Shown piece by piece: positions 52,155-61,868 of a stretch of 64,000 bases of DNA. Below the pieces are notes generated by a model. The model ran no database searches. It saw only the letters and a list, made by a program, of their open reading frames with translations, and was not told the origin of the DNA. This stretch comes from Paludicola sp. MB14-C6 (GTDB taxonomy: Bacteria > Bacillota > Clostridia > Oscillospirales > Ruminococcaceae). The stretch spans positions 1,426,001 through 1,490,000 of the forward strand of contig NZ_CP133133.1 in the NCBI RefSeq assembly GCF_030908625.1, read 5' to 3'. The position numbers and the translations under genes were made by a program. The stretch's first letter is position 1. Every line of letters starts with the position of its first letter.

Positions 52155-54035
52155 CTATTTTTCCTTGCTATGTTGAGATAACCAAATAAGCAATACTGAA
52201 ATATCAGCTGGACTAACTCCAGAAATACGAGAGGCTTGTCCGATATTTTGCGGCATAATCTTAGTCAACTTTTCTTGGGATTCTAAGCTTAGTCCCGAAA
52301 TTGACTTGTAACATACATCCGCAGGCAGTTTTTTTGCTTCTAATTTTCTCATTTGCTCTACTTGAGACAATTGTTTTTGAATATAACCCTCATATTTGAT
52401 TTCTATTTCAACTTGTTCTGAAATTTCTCGTGACAATTGAGGCTTATTGCTATCAAATTGAATCACATCTTGATAACTTAATTGCGGACGACGAATCAGC
52501 TCAATCAAACGAATTCCGGTTGTAATCTCAGATGTTTCACGTGAAACAAGCATTTCATTCAGCTCTTTTGTGGGAGGAACAGATACCCTCTTTAAACGCT
52601 CAATTTCCGCATCAATTGTTTTCACTTTTTCCAAGAAATTCTGATAACGCTCTTCTGAAATCAAACCAATATCATGTCCTAATGGTGTTAATCTCTTGTC
52701 TGCATTATCTTGTCTTAAAATTAAGCGGTATTCACTTCGAGAGGTCATCATACGGTATGGGTCGGAACATCCTTTTACAACTAAATCATCAATAAGCGTT
52801 CCAATATATGAACTTGCTCTATCCAAAATAACAGCTTGTTTACCTAGAATACTGTGAGCAGCGTTAATACCTGCAATTAAACCCTGTGCAGCGGCTTCCT
52901 CATATCCGGATGTACCGTTAAATTGACCTGCACCATATAAGCCTTTTACTTTTTTAAACTCTAAAGTAGGTAATAATTCTAATGGATCGCAACAATCATA
53001 TTCAATTGCATATGCACTTCGCATTACCTCGGCATGTTCAAATCCCCTTATTGTACGAATAAAAGCAAGTTGAACGTCTTCAGGCAAAGAGGATGACATT
53101 CCCTGCATATACATTTCTTCATTATCAAGTCCCATAGGCTCAACAAAAAGCTGATGACGGGATTTATCCGCAAACCTTACAACCTTATCTTCAAAGCTTG
53201 GACAATAACGAGGTCCAACGCCCTCAATTCGACCTCCATAAATCGGTGAACGATGAAGATTCTTGCGTATTACTTCATGAGTCGTTTCATTCGTATAGCC
53301 AATGTAACATTTTACAATGTTTTTCAATTCGCCCTTGGTTTCAAAAGAAAACGGCGTAATAATTTCATCGCCATCTTGCTCTTCTAATACTGAAAAATCA
53401 ATACTTCTTCTATGAATACGAGAAGGTGTTCCTGTTTTAAACCTACGGATTGTTATTCCCAACTCTCGAAGTTGATCGGTTAAACCAACGGATGGTGCAA
53501 CCGCATCCGGACCACTTGAATAAGAAACTTCACCAACATGGATAACTCCATTTTGGTATGTTCCACTACATACAATCGCTGCTTTTACTTTATATATCGC
53601 ACCCAAACGAGTAATTACTTCAGTTATATGCTGATTTTCATCAACGGTAACACTTACAACCTCGTCTTGCTTTATTCTTAAATTTTCTTGATGCTCCATT
53701 ACTTGCTTCATATAATTATGATATGCTCTTCTATCACTTTGTACACGAAGACTATGAACAGCCGGTCCTTTACCACGATTCAACATTCTACTCTGTAAAA
53801 ACGTTTTGTCAGCAGCTTTTCCCATTTCTCCGCCAAGTGCATCAATTTCACGCACAAGATGTCCTTTTGCTGTACCACCAATAGAAGGATTACAAGGCAT
53901 ATTTGCAATTCCATCCAATGTTAATGTAAAAACAATCGTTTCCACACCAAGTCGAGCACATGCTAGTGCAGCTTCCACACCGGCATGCCCTGCGCCAATT
54001 ACTGCAACATCATATTCTCCCATATAATAACTCAT
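52155..54035 (-). CDS. mnmG: tRNA uridine-5-carboxymethylaminomethyl modification enzyme MnmG
   Basis: 626 aa FAD protein: dinucleotide loop [39 protein letters not shown], and the Cys-containing TGTPSRI and [21 protein letters not shown] blocks. With MnmE it modifies wobble U34. A parS site is embedded in the coding sequence (codons for VSRETSE). AGGTGAGGG precedes the ATG. Confidence 0.97.
   Translation of the reverse strand: MSYYMGEYDVAVIGAGHAGVEAALACARLGVETIVFTLTLDGIANMPCNPSIGGTAKGHLVREIDALGGEMGKAADKTFLQSRMLNRGKGPAVHSLRVQSDRRAYHNYMKQVMEHQENLRIKQDEVVSVTVDENQHITEVITRLGAIYKVKAAIVCSGTYQNGVIHVGEVSYSSGPDAVAPSVGLTDQLRELGITIRRFKTGTPSRIHRRSIDFSVLEEQDGDEIITPFSFETKGELKNIVKCYIGYTNETTHEVIRKNLHRSPIYGGRIEGVGPRYCPSFEDKVVRFADKSRHQLFVEPMGLDNEEMYMQGMSSSLPEDVQLAFIRTIRGFEHAEVMRSAYAIEYDCCDPLELLPTLEFKKVKGLYGAGQFNGTSGYEEAAAQGLIAGINAAHSILGKQAVILDRASSYIGTLIDDLVVKGCSDPYRMMTSRSEYRLILRQDNADKRLTPLGHDIGLISEERYQNFLEKVKTIDAEIERLKRVSVPPTKELNEMLVSRETSEITTGIRLIELIRRPQLSYQDVIQFDSNKPQLSREISEQVEIEIKYEGYIQKQLSQVEQMRKLEAKKLPADVCYKSISGLSLESQEKLTKIMPQNIGQASRISGVSPADISVLLIWLSQHSKEK
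52533..52548. promoter_or_regulatory. Second perfect parS site, inside mnmG
   Basis: TGTTTCACGTGAAACA, read within the MnmG codons for SRETS, 2.2 kb from the first parS. Confidence 0.93.
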
Positions 54036-54052
54036 ATATTACCCTCACCTTT

Positions 54053-55438
54053 TTACTTGCCAACACAGAAATGTGAAAAAACTTGATCAACCAGCGCAGT
54101 CGTAATTCTGCCGCCTGTCAATTCCAAAAGAGCATCAATTGCCATTTCAATAGAAACCGTAACTGCATCTAACGTCATTCCATATGCCAATGCATCAATG
54201 CTTTCCTGTAAATACTGTTGCGCACGAATTGCACACTCTCGTTGACGCTCATTCGCTAGCATCCCAGCAGATGTATCTACCTCGTTTAAATGCAATTCGT
54301 CTGTAATCATAGTATCAAGCTCATGAATACTATCAGCATTTTTTGCACTCATTAAAATAACATGCTTAAAATACTGCTTAATTTCTTCTATATCCAGTAC
54401 ATTCGGCAAATCTGTTTTATTTACAATTGCTATACATAATTTTTCATTTACACCAAGCATAATTTCTCGGTCTTCTTGCGTTAATGGCTCAGAAGCATCA
54501 AAAACAGCCAACACCAAATTTGCTTGATCCATTCTTTTCTTTGCAATTTCAACTCCAAATTGTTCAACAGTATCATCCGTTTCACGAATTCCCGCAGTAT
54601 CCGCAAGCTTGAGCATAATATCACCAAGCATAACGGTTTCTTCGATAATATCTCGTGTTGTTCCCGCAATATCCGTTACAATACTCTTTTGAGAACCAAC
54701 TAATAAATTCATCAAGGTTGATTTTCCAACATTCGGTTTCCCAACAATTACGGTTTCAATACCCTCTTTAAAAATTTTTCCGGTATCATAAGTTTTCAAC
54801 AATTCATGGATTGTATTGTTAGCAACTTGCAAGGAGTTATTTAAGTTGTCCTCTTCAACTACAGGAATATCCTCTTCTGGATAATCAACCCATGCAGCTA
54901 GATGTCCTGCAATATTAAGCAAATCTTGCTGAACCTTCTTAATTTTTTGGAACAAAGCGCCGTCAAGCTGTGCTTTGGCTGCATTCAGTGCCTGCTTGTT
55001 TTGAGAATTGATCATATCCACAACAGCTTCAGCTTGGGTCAAGCTCAATTTCCCATTTAAAAAAGCCCTTTTGGTAAACTCTCCTGCTTGTGCCATTACT
55101 GCTCCATTTTCTAAAACAGCACGAAGCACTTCACGAGTAACATAAATTCCTCCATGGCAAGAAAGTTCAACAACGTCCTCTCCCGTATAGCTTTTAGGAG
55201 CACGATAAACAACGGCAACAGAAGTATCGATTTCTTTATTATTATGAAATACAGCACCATATGATGCGGTATATCCCTTTTTATCCTTTAATAAAACACC
55301 ACTTTGAGCACGAAAAACACGGTCCGCAATTTTTATGGAATCTTCACCGGATATTCGTATAATGGAAATTCCGCCAACACTCAACGGCGTCGCAATCGCT
55401 GCGATTGTAGTGTCACTTTGAAACGTTATCTCATTCAT
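54053..55438 (-). CDS. mnmE: tRNA modification GTPase MnmE
   Basis: 461 aa: N-terminal THF-binding domain (TIAAIATPLSVGGISIIRISG), G domain inserted in a helical domain with G1 VGKPNVGKST, G3 DTAGI and G4 NKTD, and the conserved C-terminal HFCVGK. Partner of MnmG, 17 bp upstream of it. Confidence 0.97.
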   Translation of the reverse strand: MNEITFQSDTTIAAIATPLSVGGISIIRISGEDSIKIADRVFRAQSGVLLKDKKGYTASYGAVFHNNKEIDTSVAVVYRAPKSYTGEDVVELSCHGGIYVTREVLRAVLENGAVMAQAGEFTKRAFLNGKLSLTQAEAVVDMINSQNKQALNAAKAQLDGALFQKIKKVQQDLLNIAGHLAAWVDYPEEDIPVVEEDNLNNSLQVANNTIHELLKTYDTGKIFKEGIETVIVGKPNVGKSTLMNLLVGSQKSIVTDIAGTTRDIIEETVMLGDIMLKLADTAGIRETDDTVEQFGVEIAKKRMDQANLVLAVFDASEPLTQEDREIMLGVNEKLCIAIVNKTDLPNVLDIEEIKQYFKHVILMSAKNADSIHELDTMITDELHLNEVDTSAGMLANERQRECAIRAQQYLQESIDALAYGMTLDAVTVSIEMAIDALLELTGGRITTALVDQVFSHFCVGK

Positions 55439-55468
55439 TATTTTCTTCCTTTTTCATTTAGACAAGAA

Positions 55469-55508
55469 AAGTCTGGGCAACGCCCAGACTTCTAGCCCTA
55501 ACTGGGCG
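55469..55508 (-). promoter_or_regulatory. Possible attenuator between jag and mnmE
   Basis: On the minus strand AAGTCTGGGC (55482-55491) and GCCCAGACTT (55469-55478) form a 10-bp terminator stem followed by TTCTTG. The upstream CGCCCAG (55502-55508) can instead pair with CTGGGCG (55481-55487), which would block the terminator. Confidence 0.5.
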
Positions 55509-55524
55509 ACTATCCGCATTCACT

Positions 55525-56316
55525 TTATAGCTCTATTTTTGAATATAGCTCTGCCTTTTTTTCTTTATCTTTAAAATCATTCTTCAAAATTTCTTCCATT
55601 GTTCTTTCCGGTTTATGAACATATGGTTTCTTATAATCATCTTTACGATTATAATTTCTATTAAATTTAACTGGAGTTTCACTCATAATAACTACTCGAC
55701 GATTTGGCTCTTCGCCTTTTGATTTAGAAAATACACCATCAATATCAGAGACAACAGAGTGAATAATTCTTCTCTCATAAGGATTCATTGGTTCTAATAA
55801 TTGACTTCTTCCGGTTTTCTTTACTTTTTGAGCAATTCGGTTTGCAAGAGACTCTAACGCTTGTTCTCTTTTATCTCGATAATTACCACAATCAAGGGTA
55901 ATACGATAGTAATCGCCATCCACACGATTACAAGTTAAAGCAACTAAATATTGAAGAGAATCCAATGTTTCCCCATGGTGACCAATTAAAGCAGCAATTC
56001 CATCACCTTCAAATGTAACAACAGCACCGTCTTCTTTTTCTTCAATTTTCATTTCAACATGAGCAAGATCCATTGCATCTAAAATGTCTCTTAAATAAGA
56101 TTTGGCAACATCTAATTTTGTTAGAACAGGGGCTTTTTCTACAACCTCAACCCATGCTTTTACGATTGCCTCACCTTTTAATTTACCAAACAAAGACTTT
56201 TTTGGAGTTTCAATCACTTCAATTTGACAATTTTCTCTGTCTACGCCTAAATCCTCAACCGCTTTGAGGATTGCTTCTTCAACAGAAGCGGCTTTCGCAA
56301 TTACTTCTTGAATCAT
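55525..56316 (-). CDS. jag: RNA-binding protein KhpB/Jag (SpoIIIJ-associated)
   Basis: 263 aa: Jag_N (VIAKAASVEEAILKAVEDLG...), KH-II domain with the GxxG loop as IGHHGETLDSLQYL, and R3H domain with NPYERRIIHSVV. The basic C-terminal tail (RNYNRKDDYKKPYVHKPE) adds RNA affinity. It follows yidC by 20 bp. Together with YidC it is the SpoIIIJ-Jag pair of Firmicutes. Confidence 0.94.
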   Translation of the reverse strand: MIQEVIAKAASVEEAILKAVEDLGVDRENCQIEVIETPKKSLFGKLKGEAIVKAWVEVVEKAPVLTKLDVAKSYLRDILDAMDLAHVEMKIEEKEDGAVVTFEGDGIAALIGHHGETLDSLQYLVALTCNRVDGDYYRITLDCGNYRDKREQALESLANRIAQKVKKTGRSQLLEPMNPYERRIIHSVVSDIDGVFSKSKGEEPNRRVVIMSETPVKFNRNYNRKDDYKKPYVHKPERTMEEILKNDFKDKEKKAELYSKIEL

Positions 56317-56336
56317 TTTATGACCTCCGTTAAAAA

Positions 56337-57407
56337 TTAGTCGCCGGAATATTCATCGCCATATTTTTCAGCAGCCCTTTTGCGAGCTTCTGCTAAACGA
56401 ATCTTCGCTAAATCTTTTTCTTTTACAGAAGATAAATCAATTTCTTTTTCTTCTTTAATACCCTTATCAATAGCTGAAATCGGTTTTTTTCCTTTTGCTT
56501 CTAATCGTTTATTGTATGCATCTAAATTTTCACGACGCTTTTTCATTTTTTCACGAGCTCTTTGAGCTGCCTTGCTGTTGTCATTAGCTAATTTTTCAGG
56601 AGTATATATTCTTCCAAGAACATAAGTTTGGCCAACCATAAACAAGTTAGAAACAATCCAATACAAACCAACACCGGCAGGTAATTGGAATGCAAACCAA
56701 ACAGACATTAACGGCATGAAATACATCATCCATTTCATTGCGCCTTGCATTTGTGTTCCATTTTTTGCTTGTTGACGCATAGAAATCCAAGTAGTAGCGA
56801 AAGCAGTTATACCGGATAAAATCGGTATTAGAATCAGCCAATTCCATCCTAATTGAGGAGTTTCTCCAAGATTAAATCCCATAAACTCCATTTTGAAGTG
56901 TTGAATTTTATCTAATACATTCGCATCAATTACAGAACTGAATTGAGCAGCATTTTCTTGAATTTTATTAATCAAAACAATTTCAGATCCACTAGTGGTT
57001 CCAATATTCGCAATTTTCAAAGCTTGCGCAATTGCCTCTTTTGGAATATGAAATAGATGGCGTAATGGATAATAAATAACGTCGATAATACCAAAAAGCA
57101 ATAAAAACTGAACAACCATTGGCAAACATCCGCCAGTTGGGCTAACACCCTCTTGTTCATATAACTTCATCATTTCTTCTTGATACTTTTGTTTATCTTT
57201 ACCGCATTTCTTTTCTAAAGCTTTTAGCTTTGGTTGAAATACAGCCATTTTTGCAGTACTTTTTTGTTGCTTAATAGAAAGCGGATACAAAGCGAGCCTT
57301 GTTAAAAGAATAAAGATGATTAAAGACCATCCATAATTGTTAATTACTTGGAATATCCAATACATGACATAGCCAAGAGGAGCACCTAAAAAATATAAAA
57401 AGTTCAT
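56337..57407 (-). CDS. yidC: Membrane protein insertase YidC/SpoIIIJ
   Basis: 356 aa from the ATG with GGAGG five bases upstream. Five membrane helices; cytoplasmic hairpin after helix 1 with PKLKALEKKCGKDKQKYQEEMMKLYEQEGVSPTGGCLP, and an Arg in the groove (TRLALYPLSI). No N-terminal lipobox, so it starts with a helix as in many Clostridia. The long basic C-terminal tail is rich in Lys and Glu. Confidence 0.95.
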   Translation of the reverse strand: MNFLYFLGAPLGYVMYWIFQVINNYGWSLIIFILLTRLALYPLSIKQQKSTAKMAVFQPKLKALEKKCGKDKQKYQEEMMKLYEQEGVSPTGGCLPMVVQFLLLFGIIDVIYYPLRHLFHIPKEAIAQALKIANIGTTSGSEIVLINKIQENAAQFSSVIDANVLDKIQHFKMEFMGFNLGETPQLGWNWLILIPILSGITAFATTWISMRQQAKNGTQMQGAMKWMMYFMPLMSVWFAFQLPAGVGLYWIVSNLFMVGQTYVLGRIYTPEKLANDNSKAAQRAREKMKKRRENLDAYNKRLEAKGKKPISAIDKGIKEEKEIDLSSVKEKDLAKIRLAEARKRAAEKYGDEYSGD

Positions 57408-57449
57408 TTTTACCTCCATTAAAGACGTTGAACTAAATTCCGAAAAAAA

Positions 57450-57689
57450 TTATTTCTTTGATTTTATGAAATGAAATTCCGTCGGTACGGGATCTAACCC
57501 TCCATTACAAAAAGGATGACATCTCAAAATTCTTTTAATAGCTAGATAGAAACCTTTTAAAAATCCAAACCTCTGTATTGCTTGAATCGCATAAGCAGAG
57601 CAAGTTGGATAAAACCTGCAAGTTGCAGGAAATAAAGGGGATATCAATTTTTGATAAATTCGAATTAAAAAAATAGCAATCTGTTTCAT
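57450..57689 (-). CDS. yidD: Membrane insertion efficiency factor YidD
   Basis: 79 aa with the signature [33 protein letters not shown] and [14 protein letters not shown]. It overlaps rnpA by 4 bp and precedes yidC. Confidence 0.96.
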   Translation of the reverse strand: MKQIAIFLIRIYQKLISPLFPATCRFYPTCSAYAIQAIQRFGFLKGFYLAIKRILRCHPFCNGGLDPVPTEFHFIKSKK

Positions 57690-58027
57690 CGTTTTTGCAA
57701 AGTCAAAATTTGCTTTTTCATTAAAGCCTTTATTTGTTGCGTCTTAGAAGATGGAGTTTCTGTTCTTGCTACAAAAACAAAATCATAGCCATTTCCTTCA
57801 ATTTCACCTTGTTGCACCAACTCAATAAAAGCTGTTCTGATTATTCTTCGTGCTCGATTTCTTAAAACAGCACTTCCAATTTTTTTCGAAGTCGTTATAC
57901 CATAACGAACCTCTTTTCCCTTGTTTTTCACCATATAGGTTACCAATAAAGGGTGTGGTTTATATTTTCCTTGAAAATATGCCCTTTTAAATTCTTTATT
58001 CAATTTTAAAGTTAATATTTGCTTCAT
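57686..58027 (-). CDS. rnpA: Ribonuclease P protein component
   Basis: 113 aa basic protein; the RNR block appears as [16 protein letters not shown], and FKRAYFQGK is the usual N-terminal block. It lies between rpmH and yidD. A hairpin sits in the rpmH-rnpA gap. Confidence 0.95.
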   Translation of the reverse strand: MKQILTLKLNKEFKRAYFQGKYKPHPLLVTYMVKNKGKEVRYGITTSKKIGSAVLRNRARRIIRTAFIELVQQGEIEGNGYDFVFVARTETPSSKTQQIKALMKKQILTLQKR

Positions 58028-58103
58028 GAAAAATAGTCACCTTACCATATTACTCCAATAGTAACCTTACCATATTTTGAATCAATATGCAATTGATTTT
58101 ATT

Positions 58104-58132
58104 AAAAATAAAGACCACTTTAAGCAGTGGTC
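58104..58132 (-). terminator. Hairpin between rpmH and rnpA
   Basis: GACCACT/AGTGGTC (58113-58119, 58126-58132), followed on the minus strand by TTTATTTTT; probably a partial terminator that lowers rnpA expression relative to rpmH. Confidence 0.65.
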
Positions 58133-58191
58133 AGTTTTTTTTAGTTTTACACAAAAACTACACCACACATAAATGAAAGGTGGCACAAAAC

Positions 58192-58326
58192 TTAGTGAGT
58201 TAATCTTTTTCTACCTTTTGCACGACGACGAGCTAGTACTTTTTGTCCGTTTTTAGTAGCCATTCTCTTCATAAAGCCGTGAACTTTTTTTCTGTGAAGT
58301 TTTTTTGGTTGATATGTTCTTTTCAT
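58192..58326 (-). CDS. rpmH: Ribosomal protein L34
   Basis: 44 aa, starting [18 protein letters not shown] and ending [11 protein letters not shown], full-length L34. AGGGGG is eight bases before the ATG. It is the first gene of the leftward rpmH-rnpA-yidD-yidC-jag run, with its own promoter at 58437-58466. Confidence 0.97.
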   Translation of the reverse strand: MKRTYQPKKLHRKKVHGFMKRMATKNGQKVLARRRAKGRKRLTH

Positions 58327-58436
58327 ATTCTAATCCCCCTTCAAAAAGACGATATTTTATCATCTATATTTTTAAAGCAAGCCTCTTAAACACATAAAGA
58401 AGTGCTTAAAAATTAGGCGAAACCTTGCAATTTAAT

Positions 58437-58466
58437 ATTATAAACCATTCTCACATATTTTGTCAA
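58437..58466 (-). promoter_or_regulatory. Promoter of rpmH-rnpA
   Basis: On the minus strand TTGACA (58461-58466), 18-bp spacer, TATAAT (58437-58442); 111 bp before the rpmH ATG. Confidence 0.88.
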
Positions 58467-58596
58467 GCAATTTTGTTTCAAACTAAAATTTTTTAACAAT
58501 ACTGGTTTATAGAAAGTGAAATGATATGAAAATTGTTAAAATATCTCTTCCTTATTATATATATACAAAATATCATGTTTAAAACTTGAAAAACAG

Positions 58597-58625
58597 TTGT
58601 ACAAAAGTTAATAATTTGTTATAAT
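58597..58625 (+). promoter_or_regulatory. Promoter of dnaA
   Basis: TTGTAC (58597-58602), 17-bp spacer, TATAAT (58620-58625), followed by a ~190-nt untranslated leader with a DnaA-box-like TTATCCACT at 58691-58699, one base from the TTATNCACA consensus. The rest of the 58467-58817 gap is AT-rich. Confidence 0.8.
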
Positions 58626-58817
58626 AGGATTCAAGCGACTACTATTGTTTCAACCAAACTCAACAATCAATTAACAATACTACAAACAAGTTATCCACTT
58701 TTACACTTGCTCTGTTTAGTATTTGTTTAAAAGCAGTTGATATTATTTCTTCATCAAAAAAATATTAGGAAACAAACATAGTAATGAGCGATAAATTAAA
58801 ATGGAGGTCTTTTCAAC

Positions 58818-60188
58818 ATGGAGTCTTTTATTGAAGTGTTTAATCTTGTAAAAGAGTTTGTTAAAGAACGTGTTTCAGATGTTGCCTACAGTTGTTGGAT
58901 TGCATTTATTGAACCGGTTAAGTTTGAAGACAACAAAGCAATCATCTATATTAAAACAGCCTTTCAACGAGATATCCTTCAAAAACAGTATATGGACAAG
59001 ATTAAAGATGGCTTTAATGCAGTTTTAGGTTTTCCTATTGAAGTAATTATAGCTACAGAGGACGATATCAACGAATATATTGGCAATGAATTTCTACCAA
59101 ATCAAAGTCGTTTAATTGCTAAAGATCCTGATATTGCTCCACCACCTCAACCAAAAATTGACCATGAGGGTGGTAATTATGAATATACTTTTGATACTTT
59201 TATCGTTGGTGCATCAAATAACTTTGCTTATGCTGCTTGTAAAGCGATTGCAACCCAACAATCCGGTTCCTATAACCCCCTTTTCATCTATGGCCCTTCC
59301 GGATTAGGAAAAACCCATCTACTTTCTGCAATAAGCAATGAAATTAAAAAAACCAACCCTGATAAAAACATTATATCCATTAGCAGCGAATCATTTACAA
59401 ATGAACTGATTGCGGCTATCGGAACCAAAACAATCAATAGCTTTCACAATAAATACAGAAAAGCAGACATCTTATTGGTGGATGATATTCAATTTATTGC
59501 CGGTAAAGAAAGTACACAAGAAGAATTTTTCCATACATTTAATGAGCTTTATCAAGTAGGAAAACAAATTGTATTAACCTCAGACCGTCCGCCTAAAGAC
59601 ATTAAAACGCTAGAAGATAGGTTAAAAAGCAGATTTGAATGGGGCCTTTTAACCGATATCTCTCCACCGGATTTTGAAACACGAATTGCAATTATCAATC
59701 GAAAAGCAGATTTACTGCAAATCGAAATTCCTGCCGATGTCAGCGAATTTATTGCAAATCGTCTAAAAACAAACATTCGTCAATTAGAGGGTGCCGTTAA
59801 AAAAATAAAAGCATATAAATTACTTGCGGGTTCCCCACCTTCTATTAACGTTGCACAAACCGTTATTAAAGAAATTTTAAATGATAATCAACCGGTACCC
59901 GTAACAGTAGAGCGCATCATTGAAGAAGTTGCTAAAACCTATTCAGTTACTCCTGAAGATATCCGTTCCAATAAACGTTCCGCTCAAATTTCAACAGCAA
60001 GACAAGCTGCTATTTATATTGTAAGAGAAATTACACAAATGTCTTTAGCCCCTATCGGCGAAGAATTTGGCGGTCGTGACCACTCAACAATCGTTTATGC
60101 TTTACGTCAAGTGGAAAAACAAATGCAAACCGATTCTAGGCAAAAAGGAATTATTGAAGACATCATTAAAAATATTCGTAATAAATAA
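58818..60188 (+). CDS. dnaA: Replication initiator DnaA
   Basis: 456 aa with the four domains: I (about 1-85, WIAFIEPVKFEDNKAIIYIKT), II linker, III AAA+ with Walker A GPSGLGKTH and Walker B LLVDDIQFIAG, IV with GGRDHSTIVYALR DNA-binding signature. GGAGG precedes the ATG. It marks the origin. Confidence 0.98.
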   Translation: MESFIEVFNLVKEFVKERVSDVAYSCWIAFIEPVKFEDNKAIIYIKTAFQRDILQKQYMDKIKDGFNAVLGFPIEVIIATEDDINEYIGNEFLPNQSRLIAKDPDIAPPPQPKIDHEGGNYEYTFDTFIVGASNNFAYAACKAIATQQSGSYNPLFIYGPSGLGKTHLLSAISNEIKKTNPDKNIISISSESFTNELIAAIGTKTINSFHNKYRKADILLVDDIQFIAGKESTQEEFFHTFNELYQVGKQIVLTSDRPPKDIKTLEDRLKSRFEWGLLTDISPPDFETRIAIINRKADLLQIEIPADVSEFIANRLKTNIRQLEGAVKKIKAYKLLAGSPPSINVAQTVIKEILNDNQPVPVTVERIIEEVAKTYSVTPEDIRSNKRSAQISTARQAAIYIVREITQMSLAPIGEEFGGRDHSTIVYALRQVEKQMQTDSRQKGIIEDIIKNIRNK

Positions 60189-60510
60189 AGTTGTTGATAA
60201 CTTTTTCAACCGAATTAATACGAATTTTTCTATGTTTAAAATGCTCTTTTCTTTTCCACCTTTTATTCAACAAAAATTAAACCTTCCACACGAAAATTTG
60301 TTAAACAATGTTTATAACTTTTTTTATTCAACTTATTCCACAATTCTATCACATCAGATTCACAATACTAAAAGTCTAATAAAACCTTGTAAATGCTGCA
60401 TTTGTACCACTTATTAACAACATCAACAGCCCCTACTACTACAACTACTTATTAATTAATTTTTATATTATTAATATATCATTTTATCGATTAACAAAAG
60501 GAGTATCATT
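60189..60510. other. oriC unwinding region (dnaA-dnaN spacer)
   Basis: The spacer has a short GC cluster GCCCC (60429-60433), then TAC-TAC-TAC-AAC-TAC (60434-60448), the same arrangement as the B. subtilis DnaA-trios, then a purely AT-rich stretch (60449-60480) that would be the unwinding element. Degenerate DnaA-box-like sequences occur (TGTTGATAA near 60192, TTATTAACA near 60412). The rest of the spacer is AT-rich with no gene. Confidence 0.75.
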
Positions 60511-61623
60511 ATGAAATTCACTTGTGAAAAAAGCTTACTAAGTGAAGCGATTAACAATGTAATTCCAGCTGTCTCTTCTAAATCAACTCTCATTGCTTTA
60601 GAAGGAATTCTATTATGTTGTAAAGACAACACGCTCAATATAACCGGTTACAACCTAGAATTAGGAATTATAAAAAAAATTGATGTATCAGCACATGAAA
60701 ATGGTAATATTATTTTAAATGCTTCTTTGTTGTCTAATATTATTAATAAAATGCCAGAAGGAATCATCAGTTTTCAAACAGATGAAAAATTACTTACTAT
60801 TATTCGTTGTAAAGATGTAGAATTTACCATTTTAGGTTTAGATGCAGAAGAATATCCTGACATGCCTACTATTTCTGATGATAAGCAATTAGAAATTCCA
60901 CATTTCCTATTGAGAAAAATGATTTCACAAACCTTATTTTCCGTTGCACAAACAGATCAAAATCCAATTCATACAGGTTCTTTATTTGATATTGATAATG
61001 GAATTTTAAATATTGTTTCTGTTGATGGATATCGTCTTGCTATGCGAAAAGAAAAAGTTCCTGTTACTGATAATTTCAAATTTGTTGTACCTGGAAAAAC
61101 ACTTGGAGAAATAGTTAAGCTAATTTCACGCCTAGCATTAGAAGATGATGAAGAAAAAGTAAAAATAACTGTTTCTAATAAGCATATTAGTTTTACGATT
61201 AACGGATATGTTATTATTTCAAGACTTTTAGAAGGAGAATTTTTAGATTATAAAAATGCCATTCCTAATGATAGTCAAACAGAAATTATTACAGATACAA
61301 AAATATTTCTAGACAGTATTAACCGTGCTTCTATAATTATCAATGAAAGAGCTAAAAGCCCAATAAAATGTACTTTTGAAAATAATCATATCAAAGTATT
61401 TTGTGAAACAGCTATGGGAAAAATCAATGATGCAATTGAAGCAGAAATAGAAGGTACTACTGTTAAAATTGGTTTTAATAATAAGTACATGGCAGATGCT
61501 TTAAAAGCAAGTGAATGTGAAAAAATAAAAATACAAATAACAAGTCCACTATCCCCTATGAAAATTGTTCCAATTGATGACGATAGTTTCTTGTTCTTAG
61601 TATTACCTGTAAGATTAAAATAG
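60511..61623 (+). CDS. dnaN: DNA polymerase III beta sliding clamp
   Basis: 370 aa; three clamp domains with ALEGILL near the start and the C-terminal [20 protein letters not shown], the usual end. AAAGGAG precedes the ATG. Confidence 0.97.
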   Translation: MKFTCEKSLLSEAINNVIPAVSSKSTLIALEGILLCCKDNTLNITGYNLELGIIKKIDVSAHENGNIILNASLLSNIINKMPEGIISFQTDEKLLTIIRCKDVEFTILGLDAEEYPDMPTISDDKQLEIPHFLLRKMISQTLFSVAQTDQNPIHTGSLFDIDNGILNIVSVDGYRLAMRKEKVPVTDNFKFVVPGKTLGEIVKLISRLALEDDEEKVKITVSNKHISFTINGYVIISRLLEGEFLDYKNAIPNDSQTEIITDTKIFLDSINRASIIINERAKSPIKCTFENNHIKVFCETAMGKINDAIEAEIEGTTVKIGFNNKYMADALKASECEKIKIQITSPLSPMKIVPIDDDSFLFLVLPVRLK

Positions 61624-61636
61624 AGCGGAGTGCAAT

Positions 61637-61858
61637 ATGAAAGAAAAAGTAACAGTTGAAATTAAAACCGATTTTATTAAGCTGGATCAGCTTTTAAAAT
61701 TTATAGGTATTGCAGAATCCGGCGGTCATGCAAAAGAAATTATTGCAGAAGGCGTTGTATTCGTTAACCAACAACAATGTACAATGCGTGGTAAAAAAAT
61801 AAAAGACGGCGATCAAGTGGAACTGGATCAATATTGCTTTTTGATTAAAAAAGTATAG
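61637..61858 (+). CDS. yaaA: S4-domain RNA-binding protein YaaA
   Basis: 73 aa; S4 fold with [33 protein letters not shown] and [12 protein letters not shown]. In Firmicutes this gene always lies between dnaN and recF and may act in ribosome assembly. Confidence 0.93.
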   Translation: MKEKVTVEIKTDFIKLDQLLKFIGIAESGGHAKEIIAEGVVFVNQQQCTMRGKKIKDGDQVELDQYCFLIKKV

Positions 61859-61868
61859 AGGGTTATAA

